64,000 nt of DNA from Candidatus Flexicrinis proximus (GTDB lineage Bacteria; Chloroflexota; Anaerolineae; Aggregatilineales; Phototrophicaceae), in contig JADJQF010000005.1 in assembly GCA_016712885.1 (NCBI GenBank), positions 17,053-81,052 of the forward strand, read 5' to 3'. The notes under the pieces were generated by a model. It was not told the DNA's origin, did no database searches, and worked only from the letters and a program-made list of their open reading frames with translations. Numbering within the stretch: the stretch's first letter is position 1; each line of letters starts with the position of its first letter. The translations under genes and the position numbers were made by a program. Shown piece after piece: positions 51,316 to 60,648 of this stretch.

Positions 51316-52221
51316 TCAGTTTTCGTCAAACAGGCTGAGCGTATAGTTTTCGGGGTTGAAGAGAACCATGTCATCGATTCCCTCACCCAGCCCCACATAC
51401 TGTACCGGGAGCTTAAGTTCGTTGAATACCGAGAATACCATACCGCCTTTTGCCGAGCCATCCAGCTTCGTGATAATCACGCCGGTAACATTCACGACCT
51501 TACCGAATTCTCTGGCCTGGTCAAGTGCGTTTTGTCCGGTCGTGCCATCCAGCACTAGCAGGACTTCATGTGGTGCATCCGGAACAATCCTCTTGCTCAC
51601 AGCCTTGATTTTGGCAAGTTCCTCCATCAGGTTGGCATTGTTGTGCAGGCGACCCGCGGTATCGATAATAAGAACATCGATGCCACGAGCGCGGGCCGCT
51701 GCCGCCGCATCGAAGACCAACGCCGCTGGATCACTTCCCGGCTTACCGGCGATCACTGGAACGTCTACGCGCTGCCCCCACTGCTGCAGCTGTTCAATTG
51801 CGGCTGCGCGAAAGGTATCGCCAGCGCAAAGCATGACCTTGCGGTTACCAAGTTTGAGCCGATACGCTAGTTTTCCAATGCTCGTGGTCTTGCCGCTGCC
51901 ATTGACGCCCACGACCAGGATAATCGAGAGTTCCCTGCCGCTGATATTCATGACCGGAGGAAATTTCAACATTTCCTTTAGTACCTGACGTAAGGCAACC
52001 TGTAATTTCTCCGGTTCTCTGATCCCCTCTCGAGCAGCCTTTGCTCTGAGAAGCTCAACGACTTCGCCGGCGGTTTTGACACCCAGGTCACTCTGGATCA
52101 GTACCGCTTCGATGTCGTCCCACGTCTCATCGGTAATCGCGCTGGCGCCAGTGAGCGCCGAGGCGATACGTCCAAAGAACGACTGACGAGTTTTCGCCAT
52201 ACCTCTGCGAAAGATACCCAA
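51316..52221 (-). CDS. ftsY: signal recognition particle receptor FtsY
   Basis: 301 residues: an N-terminal helical region (MGIFRRGMAKTRQSFFGRI, the canonical KTR..F start), then the NG GTPase with VGVNGSGKTTSIGKLA, DTFRAAAIEQL, DTAGRLHNN and TKLDGSAKGG. The A domain of larger FtsY proteins is absent. The start is TTG 52221 with GGAG seven bases upstream, better placed than ATG 52200. It guides ribosomes bound to SRP to the translocon. Upstream lies a divergent promoter region shared with moaC. Confidence 0.93.
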   Translation of the reverse strand: MGIFRRGMAKTRQSFFGRIASALTGASAITDETWDDIEAVLIQSDLGVKTAGEVVELLRAKAAREGIREPEKLQVALRQVLKEMLKFPPVMNISGRELSIILVVGVNGSGKTTSIGKLAYRLKLGNRKVMLCAGDTFRAAAIEQLQQWGQRVDVPVIAGKPGSDPAALVFDAAAAARARGIDVLIIDTAGRLHNNANLMEELAKIKAVSKRIVPDAPHEVLLVLDGTTGQNALDQAREFGKVVNVTGVIITKLDGSAKGGMVFSVFNELKLPVQYVGLGEGIDDMVLFNPENYTLSLFDEN

Positions 52222-52352
52222 GCGGTTGCTCCATCTAGAATAGGGGGCTTGCGACAGGTCTAAAGGCCGCTAGTATACAGGTCTGATGAAGAGCAGACAA
52301 GATGAGCCAGCACTCGATAATTCGGTACAAGTTGTGAGGACGCGAGGCAAAC

Positions 52353-52841
52353 ATGGACAAATTGACACATTTGGATGCCGCTGGCCGGGCCACAATGGTC
52401 GACGTAGGAGATAAGGCTGACAGCGAACGTGTGGCCGTTGCAGAAGGGCGGGTCATTATGAAGCCCGAGACACTGCGGTTAATTGAAGAGGGTGCCCTCA
52501 AAAAAGGAGACGTTCTGACGGTAGCCCGCATCGCAGGAATTATGGCGGCCAAGAAGACTTCCGAACTCATCCCATTATGCCACCCGATCTCGCTCACCAA
52601 AGTCACCGTTGACCTCAAGTTAAACCACATGAAGTCGGCCGTCGACATTCTGGCTACAGCGAAGACGGTCGGAAAAACCGGAGTTGAGATGGAAGCTCTC
52701 ACGGCCGTAACTGTCGCTGCGCTAACGATCTACGATATGGCTAAGGCGGCAGACCGCGCTATGCAGATCGACGGGGTACGGCTTCTAGAAAAATACGGTG
52801 GCATTCATGGCGACTACATCGCGCCAGAGAACGAGGCGTAA
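52353..52841 (+). CDS. moaC: cyclic pyranopterin monophosphate synthase MoaC
   Basis: 162 residues with KKTSELIPLCHPISLTKV, GVEMEALTAVTVAALTIYDM and the C-terminal GIHGDYI, the full MoaC signature. It makes cPMP in molybdenum-cofactor synthesis. It ends two bases before the fused moaD-moaE gene. A possible promoter (TTGCGA at 52249-52254, 16 bases, TAGTAT) lies in the divergent gap. No moaA or Mo-transport genes are in the window. Confidence 0.95.
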   Translation: MDKLTHLDAAGRATMVDVGDKADSERVAVAEGRVIMKPETLRLIEEGALKKGDVLTVARIAGIMAAKKTSELIPLCHPISLTKVTVDLKLNHMKSAVDILATAKTVGKTGVEMEALTAVTVAALTIYDMAKAADRAMQIDGVRLLEKYGGIHGDYIAPENEA

Positions 52842-52843
52842 AT

Positions 52844-53572
52844 ATGCGAATTTCGCTGCTTCTGTTTGCCACACTCAAGGACAAGGTTGGCCGGGCCAGA
52901 ACATCGCTTGAGCTCGACGACGAGGCGACGGTGGCCGACGCAAAAACAGCGCTCATCCGCCAGTATCCGGCAGCAGCCCGCAACATCGAGTCTGCAGTCT
53001 CCGCCGTGAATGAGGAGTTCTCCCAGGCGGACGCCTTGCTTCACGATGGGGACACACTGGCGCTGTTTCCGCCGGTAAGCGGTGGGCAGGGCGATCCGGC
53101 AAAGCCAGAGCTGTTCATGCTGCCGCAAGGCGCCATTGACCACGATGAAGTCATCGCGTCGATCACGACAGCTTCGACCGGCGCGGTCTGCTTGTTCAGC
53201 GGTATGGTACGAGGCGCTACTAGTCGTCCAGGGCATCAGAAACAGACGGTTCGGCTCGAGTATGAAGCGTATGAACCGATGGCGCTTGCCAAGATGAAAC
53301 AGGTCGCTGACGAGATCCGAGTAAAGTGGCCGCTTGTACAGGGTATTGCCATCGCGCAGCGCATCGGCGTTCTGTCCGTCGGTCAAAACACCGTCCTGAT
53401 CGCTTGTTCGTCAGGCCACCGAGACGATGGCTGCTTCGAGGCAGCCCGCTACGGCATAGATCGCCTCAAGGAAATAGTTCCTGTCTGGAAGAAGGAGATT
53501 GGTGCAGAGGGTGAGACTTGGATCGAGGGGAACTACACCCCAACAGAGGTGGACCGTGCCGACTCCTTGTAG
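52844..53572 (+). CDS. moaX: molybdopterin synthase, fused MoaD-MoaE
   Basis: 242 residues: a ubiquitin-like MoaD domain (1-81) ending in FPPVSGG (G80-G81), then a MoaE domain (about 90-235) with FSGMVRGATSR, LEYEAYEPMALAKM and WKKEIGAEGETWIEG. MoaD must carry a free C-terminal Gly thiocarboxylate, so an internal GG implies proteolytic cleavage after G81, as known for the fused MoaX of mycobacteria. It inserts sulfur into cPMP. It lies two bases after moaC. Confidence 0.9.
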   Translation: MRISLLLFATLKDKVGRARTSLELDDEATVADAKTALIRQYPAAARNIESAVSAVNEEFSQADALLHDGDTLALFPPVSGGQGDPAKPELFMLPQGAIDHDEVIASITTASTGAVCLFSGMVRGATSRPGHQKQTVRLEYEAYEPMALAKMKQVADEIRVKWPLVQGIAIAQRIGVLSVGQNTVLIACSSGHRDDGCFEAARYGIDRLKEIVPVWKKEIGAEGETWIEGNYTPTEVDRADSL

Positions 53573-53638
53573 CATCGACCTCGTATGTGTGGTATATACG
53601 GCTAAATTCAGCTTGTCTTCTCTTACAGGAGCGCGTGT

Positions 53639-54883
53639 ATGACCCGACGCGTTGTTATTACCGGGTGTGGAGTCATTAGTCCATGCGGCAACACGGCTGC
53701 GGAGTCGTGGGAAGCTATCAAGAACGGCCGAAGCGGTATCAGTAAGATTACGCACTTCGACACAAGCACTCACAATGTGCAGATCGCGGGAGAAGTTAAA
53801 GACTTCAAGCCGGAACTCTTCATGTCCAATAAAGAAGTCCGCCGGCGCGATCGCTATCAGCATCTGGCGACCGCAGCGGCTAGAGAAGCGATGGACGCGT
53901 CCGGGCTGAGTGTCGACGACTCGAACCGCCATAGAATCGGAGTGTTTGTCGGTTCTGCCGTGGGAGGCGTAACCAACTTCTACCGAGAAGTGATGGATCT
54001 GGGACTCTCCGGGGACTTACGCCAGATTACGCCATTCGCGATTCCTATGCTAATGGGCAACGGGGCAAGCGCGCACATTAGCCTTGATCACGGCATCACA
54101 GGTCCGTCCTACGTCTTGACATCTGCGTGTGCAACCGGTGCAGACAACATCGGCCATGCTTATAACCTGATACAGCTCGGTCGGCTCGATGCAGCGCTTG
54201 CGGGCTGTGGAGAGGCTCCTATCATGGCTATGGGCATCGCTGCATTCGATAGAATCGGCGCGACCTCGCGCGAAAATGATAATCCCGCGGGCGCAGTCCG
54301 ACCGTTCAGTAAAGATCGAGGTGGACTTGCCTTCGCAGAAGGGGCCGGAGTCATAGTGCTGGAAGAACTCGAGGCAGCCAAAGCACGACAGGCGAACATT
54401 CTCGCAGAACTCGTCGGTTACGGCTCAACATCAGATGCATACCACATCACTGCACCGCATCCCGAAGGGAACGGCGCTGCCCGTGCCCTTCGAATGGCGC
54501 TGGACGATGCAAGGCTCACACCGCAAGACGTTGATTACATCAATGCGCACGGGACTGCAACGTCGCTCAACGACGCGATGGAGACCAAAGCAGTCAAGAC
54601 GGTGTTCGGCGAGCATGCCTACCACGTACCCATGAGCTCCACGAAGAGTATGACCGGCCACGGTATGGGCATGACCGCTGCGATCGAGGCCGCGTTCTCA
54701 GTATTTGCGATCCGCGACAATGTTGCGCCGCCAACGATTAATTATCGTGAACCCGACCCGGATTGTGACCTCGATTACGTTCCAAATGTCGCACGGGAGA
54801 TGCCGGTCAACGTTGTGATGAGCAACTCCTTCGGTTTTGGAGGTCATAACGTCAGTCTGATTTTCAGGCGATTCACCGAATGA
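53639..54883 (+). CDS. fabF: 3-oxoacyl-[acyl-carrier-protein] synthase II
   Basis: 414 residues of the thiolase-fold ketosynthase family. The catalytic Cys164 is in TSACATGADN, with H304 (NAHGTATS) and H341 (SMTGHGMG). It elongates acyl-ACP in fatty-acid synthesis. A CAGGAGCG site precedes ATG 53639. The last four bases overlap rnc (ATGA), so the two are translationally coupled. fabG lies 15 kb away. Confidence 0.94.
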   Translation: MTRRVVITGCGVISPCGNTAAESWEAIKNGRSGISKITHFDTSTHNVQIAGEVKDFKPELFMSNKEVRRRDRYQHLATAAAREAMDASGLSVDDSNRHRIGVFVGSAVGGVTNFYREVMDLGLSGDLRQITPFAIPMLMGNGASAHISLDHGITGPSYVLTSACATGADNIGHAYNLIQLGRLDAALAGCGEAPIMAMGIAAFDRIGATSRENDNPAGAVRPFSKDRGGLAFAEGAGVIVLEELEAAKARQANILAELVGYGSTSDAYHITAPHPEGNGAARALRMALDDARLTPQDVDYINAHGTATSLNDAMETKAVKTVFGEHAYHVPMSSTKSMTGHGMGMTAAIEAAFSVFAIRDNVAPPTINYREPDPDCDLDYVPNVAREMPVNVVMSNSFGFGGHNVSLIFRRFTE

Positions 54884-55605
54884 GCCTCAATGACCTTCAG
54901 GACGCGCTTGGCGTTAAATTTCGCGATACTTCGCTGCTCGAGCAAGCGCTGACCCACAGTTCGTTCCTGAATGAACACCCAGGAGAGGACCTTGCCGACT
55001 ACGAGCGATTGGAGTTCCTGGGGGACGCGATTCTGGAGTTTGTGACCGGAGAGATGCTTTTCCGACGCTTTCCCGAGCTCGATGAAGGCGAGCTTACCCG
55101 GCTCCGGTCGGCGCTTGTGCGTACAGAAGCGCTGGCTGAACTCGCACGCACTGTAAATTTGGGCGAGTACTTGAGAATGGGCAGAGGAGAAGTTCGCAAC
55201 GGCGGGCGAGGCCGGGTTTCCACCCTGTGCCGCGCATTTGAGGCCGTGGTCGGCGCGGTCTACATTGATCTTGGAATCGAGGCTGTGCGCGAATTGGTGA
55301 TTCCACGCCTGACGGCGCTACAACACCGCGTGATACAAGACGCTCTAAACAAAGATGCACGGACCCGACTTCAGGAGTGGAGTCAGGCCGAACTCGATGT
55401 TGCGCCGAGCTTCGAGGTCATTTCGGTCACGGGTCCCGATCACGATCGTCAGTATCTCGTCGAGGTGAGGCTGAACGGGATTGCCATCGCCAACGGAACA
55501 GGGAAGACGATCCGCGCTGCCGGTAAGGAAGGCGCCGCTACCGCTTTGCGGTCACTTGAAGTGGGCGGCATTGACATTGAGCGTCTGCGGCGACCCAGAG
55601 ATTAG
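54880..55605 (+). CDS. rnc: ribonuclease III (one metal-ligand residue altered)
   Basis: 241 residues: the RNase III domain (about 1-150) and a double-stranded-RNA-binding domain (about 158-230). The first signature YERLEFLGDAILEFV is intact with E42 and D49 (equivalent to E38 and D45 in E. coli). E121 matches E117, but the preceding ligand position, D114 in E. coli, is Arg118 here (CTG-TGC-CGC-GCA codons, no frameshift). It normally processes rRNA and dsRNA. Coupled to fabF. Confidence 0.9.
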   Translation: MSLNDLQDALGVKFRDTSLLEQALTHSSFLNEHPGEDLADYERLEFLGDAILEFVTGEMLFRRFPELDEGELTRLRSALVRTEALAELARTVNLGEYLRMGRGEVRNGGRGRVSTLCRAFEAVVGAVYIDLGIEAVRELVIPRLTALQHRVIQDALNKDARTRLQEWSQAELDVAPSFEVISVTGPDHDRQYLVEVRLNGIAIANGTGKTIRAAGKEGAATALRSLEVGGIDIERLRRPRD

Positions 55606-55663
55606 TGACTCAGAAAGTTCACGCCGAAATCAAGATCAAGTCCGTTTGAAGGACAGGCGGCGT

Positions 55664-57703
55664 TTACTCAATAGATAAGCCGATCACAGCCAGTCGATGG
55701 TCGGATGCAGTTGAATCTACCACGATCGCACCAAGCGCAAGCATGTTCGTAAACAGGTAATCGTAACGCGCGCTGCGGCCGGTCTGAACAAATGTCTTAC
55801 TGTTCTCTTGCGGCTGTTCCTCGAAGGGGTCGGATAGACCCGTCTGTCGCATGCGCTGTATCAGGTCGGAGCTGGGGATATTGTTAAACGTGCCGCCAAC
55901 AACCAGCCGGCCGATACTGCCCAGTCTCCCGCCGCCGTGGTCGCTCATTATGCCCAACAAACCATCCAACTGCCGCGACTGATCCTGCTCCTGCTGGCTA
56001 ATTGAGCCACCGGCAACTTCGAGAAGAACGCCCAGCCACGTGTTGTAGAACGTGATCTCCCCTTCGTCAGGGCGTATTCGCACCCGCTGCACACCGGTCT
56101 GCATGCCAACGCTGGTCAGTGAATAGCCATCAGCGAGTGTGATTTCAGCTTTTGACAGTACGGCAAGACCCTGCAGGCCTTCATTGGTCGCGTAGAAACG
56201 CCGATCCATTCCAACGCGCCGTGCCAGCCAGAGCGTCTGGTCAACGCCGAAACTGGTCAGACGGCCAGCATCCACCTCTTGCAGCATAATGAGATCGGCA
56301 CCGCTGCGGAAGATCGCGTCCGCGGTCGCCTCAAGGTCGTAGTGGAAAAACTCGTTGTAGCCTGCGTGGATATTAAACGTACCCACGCGGAGTTCGGTAG
56401 GACTACCAAACGGAGGAATGACGCGCGGACGGGAGGCCACCGCGCCGGCCACTCCCGCAACCGCAACGATCAACAGTGCGAACAATGAATAGATCCCGGG
56501 GCCGCCGCCCCATACAGCCCGGCGGCGGCTGGCGACGACTGGGAGCGAGGCAATCACGATCGCGAAGATCACGACGGCAAGCCCCAGGCCACGGAACCCG
56601 CGAAGCATGGGTGCAATCACGCGGTTGAGGAATTCGACGTTACCCGCAAAGTCCCGTACATAGGCGTACTCGTAGGTAAACACGTCGCACACCACGAGCA
56701 GAGCGAAAATGAGCATACCGATCACAAGCCATAGCGCACTCGCATTGCGCTCTTTTTCGGCTTGTGGGCGCGCAAGCCACCACCAGGTCAGGGTGGCAAC
56801 TAGCTGCGCAACGACAAGCGCGATGGAGCCAACTGCACCTTGCACACGCGTGCCGACCACGACTAGCAAAATCAAGAAAAGCATCCAGACCCATCCCTGT
56901 GCGGACGGGTCAAACAAGGTCACAAACCCGCGCGCAGACCGCTGTACTACCGGCGCCAGGGGCAAGGCTGTGGCAACGATCAGGAGCGGCACGATCATTG
57001 TGTAATCTGAGCCAGCACGTCCGGCAATCGCATTGGGGGACGCAAGTAGTGAAAGTTCCAGAAAAAGCAACGCGCCGAAACCGAGACCGCCCCAAACCGT
57101 GAAAAGTCCGCGCGAATCCTGTGGCTCGAATTTGACCGGTTTCGCCGAATTGACGATCACCAGCAAAGCGAGGGTCGCAGAAAGGACTACCTGTACAGTT
57201 GAGTAGGACGGTGACAGCGCCGGATCCAAGGTATTGCCAACTGCTCGGAGAAGTTGATCGGCGGTGAAGCCGATGACAAACGCGTAGGGCAAATGAACCA
57301 GGCGGTGCCTGACCAGTACGGCGAAGTAAATCAGTGCCGCACCGATTGTTAGAACAGCTCCTGCTGCCATCGAAATCTGCTGGCTGTCGAGTGCCATCAC
57401 GAGACGGGCACCGGCCGCCGCCAATCCTGCCAGGAACAGCGTTCCGCGCCAGCGGCCAACTAGAAGCGTAATAACCGGAAGTGCAACCATCCACGCGAGC
57501 AATACAAACTCACCGCGCACTACAGCGGGTGGGACTATCCCTGGGATACTCGAGTCGATTAATGAGAGATCAATGGCAGCGTAAATCGAAGCACTCGCGT
57601 ACCGCCCGTAAAGGAGGCCAACGGCGGCACGCAGGGCCTGAATAAAGAACAGGCCGATCAAACCCGTCTCTGCGATACTTCTAAGTCGGTTTAAGGCTCC
57701 CAC
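55664..57703 (-). CDS. membrane protein with exo/endonuclease/phosphatase-like domain
   Basis: 679 residues. The N-terminal half has about 10-12 membrane segments. The C-terminal EEP-like domain starts near residue 430 with TFNIH, LQEVD, then TGRSARYDYLF and SDHR. The usual GDFN motif is GGTFNN, so one metal or catalytic Asp is replaced by Thr. The family acts on phosphodiesters or phospholipids outside the cytoplasm. GTG 57703 follows GAGGGG. It is divergent from the deaminase-CYTH gene and convergent with rnc. Confidence 0.75.
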   Translation of the reverse strand: MGALNRLRSIAETGLIGLFFIQALRAAVGLLYGRYASASIYAAIDLSLIDSSIPGIVPPAVVRGEFVLLAWMVALPVITLLVGRWRGTLFLAGLAAAGARLVMALDSQQISMAAGAVLTIGAALIYFAVLVRHRLVHLPYAFVIGFTADQLLRAVGNTLDPALSPSYSTVQVVLSATLALLVIVNSAKPVKFEPQDSRGLFTVWGGLGFGALLFLELSLLASPNAIAGRAGSDYTMIVPLLIVATALPLAPVVQRSARGFVTLFDPSAQGWVWMLFLILLVVVGTRVQGAVGSIALVVAQLVATLTWWWLARPQAEKERNASALWLVIGMLIFALLVVCDVFTYEYAYVRDFAGNVEFLNRVIAPMLRGFRGLGLAVVIFAIVIASLPVVASRRRAVWGGGPGIYSLFALLIVAVAGVAGAVASRPRVIPPFGSPTELRVGTFNIHAGYNEFFHYDLEATADAIFRSGADLIMLQEVDAGRLTSFGVDQTLWLARRVGMDRRFYATNEGLQGLAVLSKAEITLADGYSLTSVGMQTGVQRVRIRPDEGEITFYNTWLGVLLEVAGGSISQQEQDQSRQLDGLLGIMSDHGGGRLGSIGRLVVGGTFNNIPSSDLIQRMRQTGLSDPFEEQPQENSKTFVQTGRSARYDYLFTNMLALGAIVVDSTASDHRLAVIGLSIE

Positions 57704-57809
57704 GCGATCCCCTCACTTGGATGCACCGCGGGCAACATGCGTCTGCCACGCGAACATGGTGTATAATGCCGCACAATTCTGTAGCCGCGACATCGCAAAG
57801 GATACCACG

Positions 57810-59801
57810 ATGCAGCGTGTAGATACGATTCTGACCGGGGGCACCGTCGTTACGATGAACGACGGATTTCGGGTAATCCCGGATGGAGCGGTCGCAATCC
57901 GTGACGGCAACATCGTCGCCGTCGGCACGAGTAGTGAAATCGCCGCCTCATCAGAAGCGGACAGCATCGTCAACTGCCAAGGACAGTATATCTTACCCGG
58001 CCTCGTCAACGTCCACACTCACGTCCCGATGACGCTCCTGCGCGGGCTGTCCGACGACCTGCGTCTCGATGTGTGGCTATACGGCTATATCATGCCCACC
58101 GAACGTGAATTTGTCAGCCCGGATTTCTGCCGCGTTGGGACGCAGCTTGCATGCGCAGAGATGATCCGAGGCGGCGTTACTACTTTCACCGACATGTACT
58201 ACTTCGAGGATGAGATCGCGCGGGCAACCGCGCAGGCAGGGATGCGCGCTGTACTGGGCGAAACTGTGCTCAAATTCCCGGCGCCTGATGCGGCCAGTTA
58301 TGAGGACAGCCTCGCCTATGCGCGGAAATTCATTGAAACCTGGCGTGGCCACCCACTTATCACTCCCGCCGTCGCGCCACATGCCCCCTACTCCAACACT
58401 GAAGAAACCCTCAACAAGTGCGTCGAACTCGCGCTCGAGTTTGATGCGCCGCTGATCATCCACATCGCGGAAACGCACGCGGAGGTGGACGACCACCGCA
58501 AACAGTATAAGCAGACCCTCGTTCACTGGCTAAACAAGATCGGGCTTTTCAGAGCGCGGGTCATCGCGGCCCACTGTGTTGCGATTGACGAAACCGAGAT
58601 GCGGATCTTTCGCGAAAAGGGCGGCGCAATTGCCCACTGCCCGAGTGCCAACCTGAAACTTTCCAGCGGCATCGCAGCAGTCCAGTCGATGCTTGATAAC
58701 AAGGTCACCGTTGGCATCGGCACGGACGGCCCCGCAAGCAACAACGACCTTGACATGTTTGAGGAAATGCGGCTTGCGGCGCTGCTCGCCAAGACCCAAC
58801 CGCTAAACCCGACCGCCCTGCCCGCAAAGATGGCGTTGTATATGGCTACGCTCGGCGGCGCCAAGGTCAATGGCCTCGATAAGGTTACGGGAAGTATTGA
58901 AGTCGGTAAAGCAGCGGACATGATCGTCTTTGACGCACTCCCGCTCCACAATACGCCGCACTATGACTTCAATCCCGACAACATATACTCACGGATCGTA
59001 TATGCCGGTAAGGCATCCGACGTCGCGCACACGATGGTCGCTGGCCAATGGCTCATGCGCGATCGAGAACTGTTGACCATAAATGAGACGGAATTGCGAA
59101 TCGAAGCTACCGGTTACTCTGGCAGAATTGGTGAGTTCCTGGCGAATTACCAGCGCAACGTGTTGAGTAAGCTGGTTGCGGTGTCGGTCGGCCTGGAGCG
59201 GTCGGAGAGTTTTGAGATTCAGGTCAAGGCGGTGTTACGCAACGCGTCGTCGATCGAAATGCTGCTCGACCATCCCGACGTCAAGATCATGCGAGAGACG
59301 CATTACCGCCAACATGATACCTATTTCCTCTTCAACGACCCGGCGGCAGGCCGCGTTCGCTACCGAGAAGATGACAAGATCGATGAAGATGGCCGGATAC
59401 GCGAAGTGCGGGCGCGACTGACTTACATGTCGCCGCGCAAAGAACGGAGCATCGACTCGGCCGTTGCAGTATCTCGTTCGCGGTTCATATCTGCCGCTGA
59501 CAGGCCGCTACGATTCTACAAAGAGTATTTCCAGGCCGATCAGGAGCGCACGGTCGAGAAGGATCGCCGCCGCTGGTCGATTGAGTATCGCGGCGTGCAA
59601 TTCTATGTAAACATCGACGAAGTCCTGAACCCAGCACAGCAACAGATTTTCATTGAGCTCAAGAGCAATACCTGGTCAGCGCGCGATGCCGATTTCAAGG
59701 CGGCCCATGTTCAGGAAATGCTTCGAATCCTGGGCATCGAAGGTGACGATATTGTCACCGACGATTACCTCGAAATCCTGCCGGGTCCCACCAACAACTA
59801 G
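57810..59801 (+). CDS. MTA/SAH-type amidohydrolase fused to a CYTH-like domain
   Basis: 663 residues. Residues 1-425 form a metal amidohydrolase of the 5'-methylthioadenosine/S-adenosylhomocysteine deaminase type: H69-x-H71, H218 (IHIAE), H255 (AAHC) and D306 (GTDG). Residues about 460-645 resemble a CYTH tunnel domain: EIQVK (469-473, with Q in place of the second Glu of ExExK), a YRQHDTYF strand, GRVRYREDD and FIELKS. Fusion of these two is unusual; the CYTH part might bind triphosphate or sense nucleotides. ATG 57810 follows AAAGGA; the earlier frame from 57717 is unsupported. The phosphorylase gene follows 10 bases later, giving a deamination plus phosphorolysis pair for nucleoside salvage. 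Confidence 0.85.
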   Translation: MQRVDTILTGGTVVTMNDGFRVIPDGAVAIRDGNIVAVGTSSEIAASSEADSIVNCQGQYILPGLVNVHTHVPMTLLRGLSDDLRLDVWLYGYIMPTEREFVSPDFCRVGTQLACAEMIRGGVTTFTDMYYFEDEIARATAQAGMRAVLGETVLKFPAPDAASYEDSLAYARKFIETWRGHPLITPAVAPHAPYSNTEETLNKCVELALEFDAPLIIHIAETHAEVDDHRKQYKQTLVHWLNKIGLFRARVIAAHCVAIDETEMRIFREKGGAIAHCPSANLKLSSGIAAVQSMLDNKVTVGIGTDGPASNNDLDMFEEMRLAALLAKTQPLNPTALPAKMALYMATLGGAKVNGLDKVTGSIEVGKAADMIVFDALPLHNTPHYDFNPDNIYSRIVYAGKASDVAHTMVAGQWLMRDRELLTINETELRIEATGYSGRIGEFLANYQRNVLSKLVAVSVGLERSESFEIQVKAVLRNASSIEMLLDHPDVKIMRETHYRQHDTYFLFNDPAAGRVRYREDDKIDEDGRIREVRARLTYMSPRKERSIDSAVAVSRSRFISAADRPLRFYKEYFQADQERTVEKDRRRWSIEYRGVQFYVNIDEVLNPAQQQIFIELKSNTWSARDADFKAAHVQEMLRILGIEGDDIVTDDYLEILPGPTNN

Positions 59802-59811
59802 GACGCTCGTT

Positions 59812-60645
59812 ATGACAGATACAACCTCCTACCATCTCGCCGTAGGTGCAATTCGCCAGTATACCGATGCCAAGCCAAAAATCGGACTGGTTTTGGGGTC
59901 TGGACTGGGTGTACTTGCCGATGAGGTCACGGGCGCTGTTGCTATCCCGTATGGATCAATTCCAGGCTGGCCGCGTTCGACCGTGCATGGTCACAGCGGA
60001 CGACTGATTATCGGTCAGTTAGAAGGACACACGGTAGTATGCCAGCAGGGCCGGGCACATTACTACGAGGGCTACTCCGCCCAGGAAGTCAGCTTTCCGA
60101 TTCGCGTTATGAAATTCCTCGGTGTCGACACTGTGATACTGACAAATGCTGCTGGCGGCGTGGACACTAACTACACCGCAGGTGACATCATGCTGATCAA
60201 TGACCACATCAACTTCGTCGGTATGGGGGGTGCGCATGCCCTTCGCGGCCCGAACGACGACACTCTAGGCGAACGGTTCGTAGGCATGTCGCAGGCATAC
60301 GATCGAGATCTTCGAACGAAGGCCAAGGACGTGGCCCAGGCAAACGGTATCGCCATGCATGAGGGGGTCTATACCTGCCTCTCCGGTCCAACTTTTGAAA
60401 CGCCTGCAGAAGTCCGCATGCTCCGCGCGATAGGAACTGATGCGGTTGGGATGAGCACGGTCCATGAGGTTGTCGTTGCACGCCACATGGGGATGCGTGT
60501 CCTGGCGTTCTCGGCAATTACCAACAAAAGTATCGACGTGATCGACAGTGATATGGACGCAAATCACGAGGAGGTACTTGAGTTCGGCAAAATGATCGTA
60601 CCGAAGCTCAAGACAATCATCCGAGGGGTCATTAACGCACTCTAA
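59812..60645 (+). CDS. purine nucleoside phosphorylase (trimeric type)
   Basis: 277 residues of the PNP-I family: GLVLGSGLGVL, VHGHSGRLIIGQL, RAHYYEGYS, TNAAGGVD, LSGPTFETPAEVRMLRAIG and AITNKSIDVIDSD, where the Asn and Glu positions used for 6-oxopurines are kept. It splits inosine- or guanosine-type nucleosides with phosphate; methylthioinosine from the upstream deaminase is a likely substrate. The frame open from 59653 overlaps the deaminase gene, while ATG 59812 starts the normal protein. The next gene follows four bases later. Confidence 0.92.
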   Translation: MTDTTSYHLAVGAIRQYTDAKPKIGLVLGSGLGVLADEVTGAVAIPYGSIPGWPRSTVHGHSGRLIIGQLEGHTVVCQQGRAHYYEGYSAQEVSFPIRVMKFLGVDTVILTNAAGGVDTNYTAGDIMLINDHINFVGMGGAHALRGPNDDTLGERFVGMSQAYDRDLRTKAKDVAQANGIAMHEGVYTCLSGPTFETPAEVRMLRAIGTDAVGMSTVHEVVVARHMGMRVLAFSAITNKSIDVIDSDMDANHEEVLEFGKMIVPKLKTIIRGVINAL

Positions 60646-60648
60646 CGC

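Noticed and set aside
57762..57767. TATAAT before the deaminase-CYTH gene as a promoter
   Set aside because: No -35 at a suitable distance and the extended -10 TGn is not exact, so not called as a promoter.
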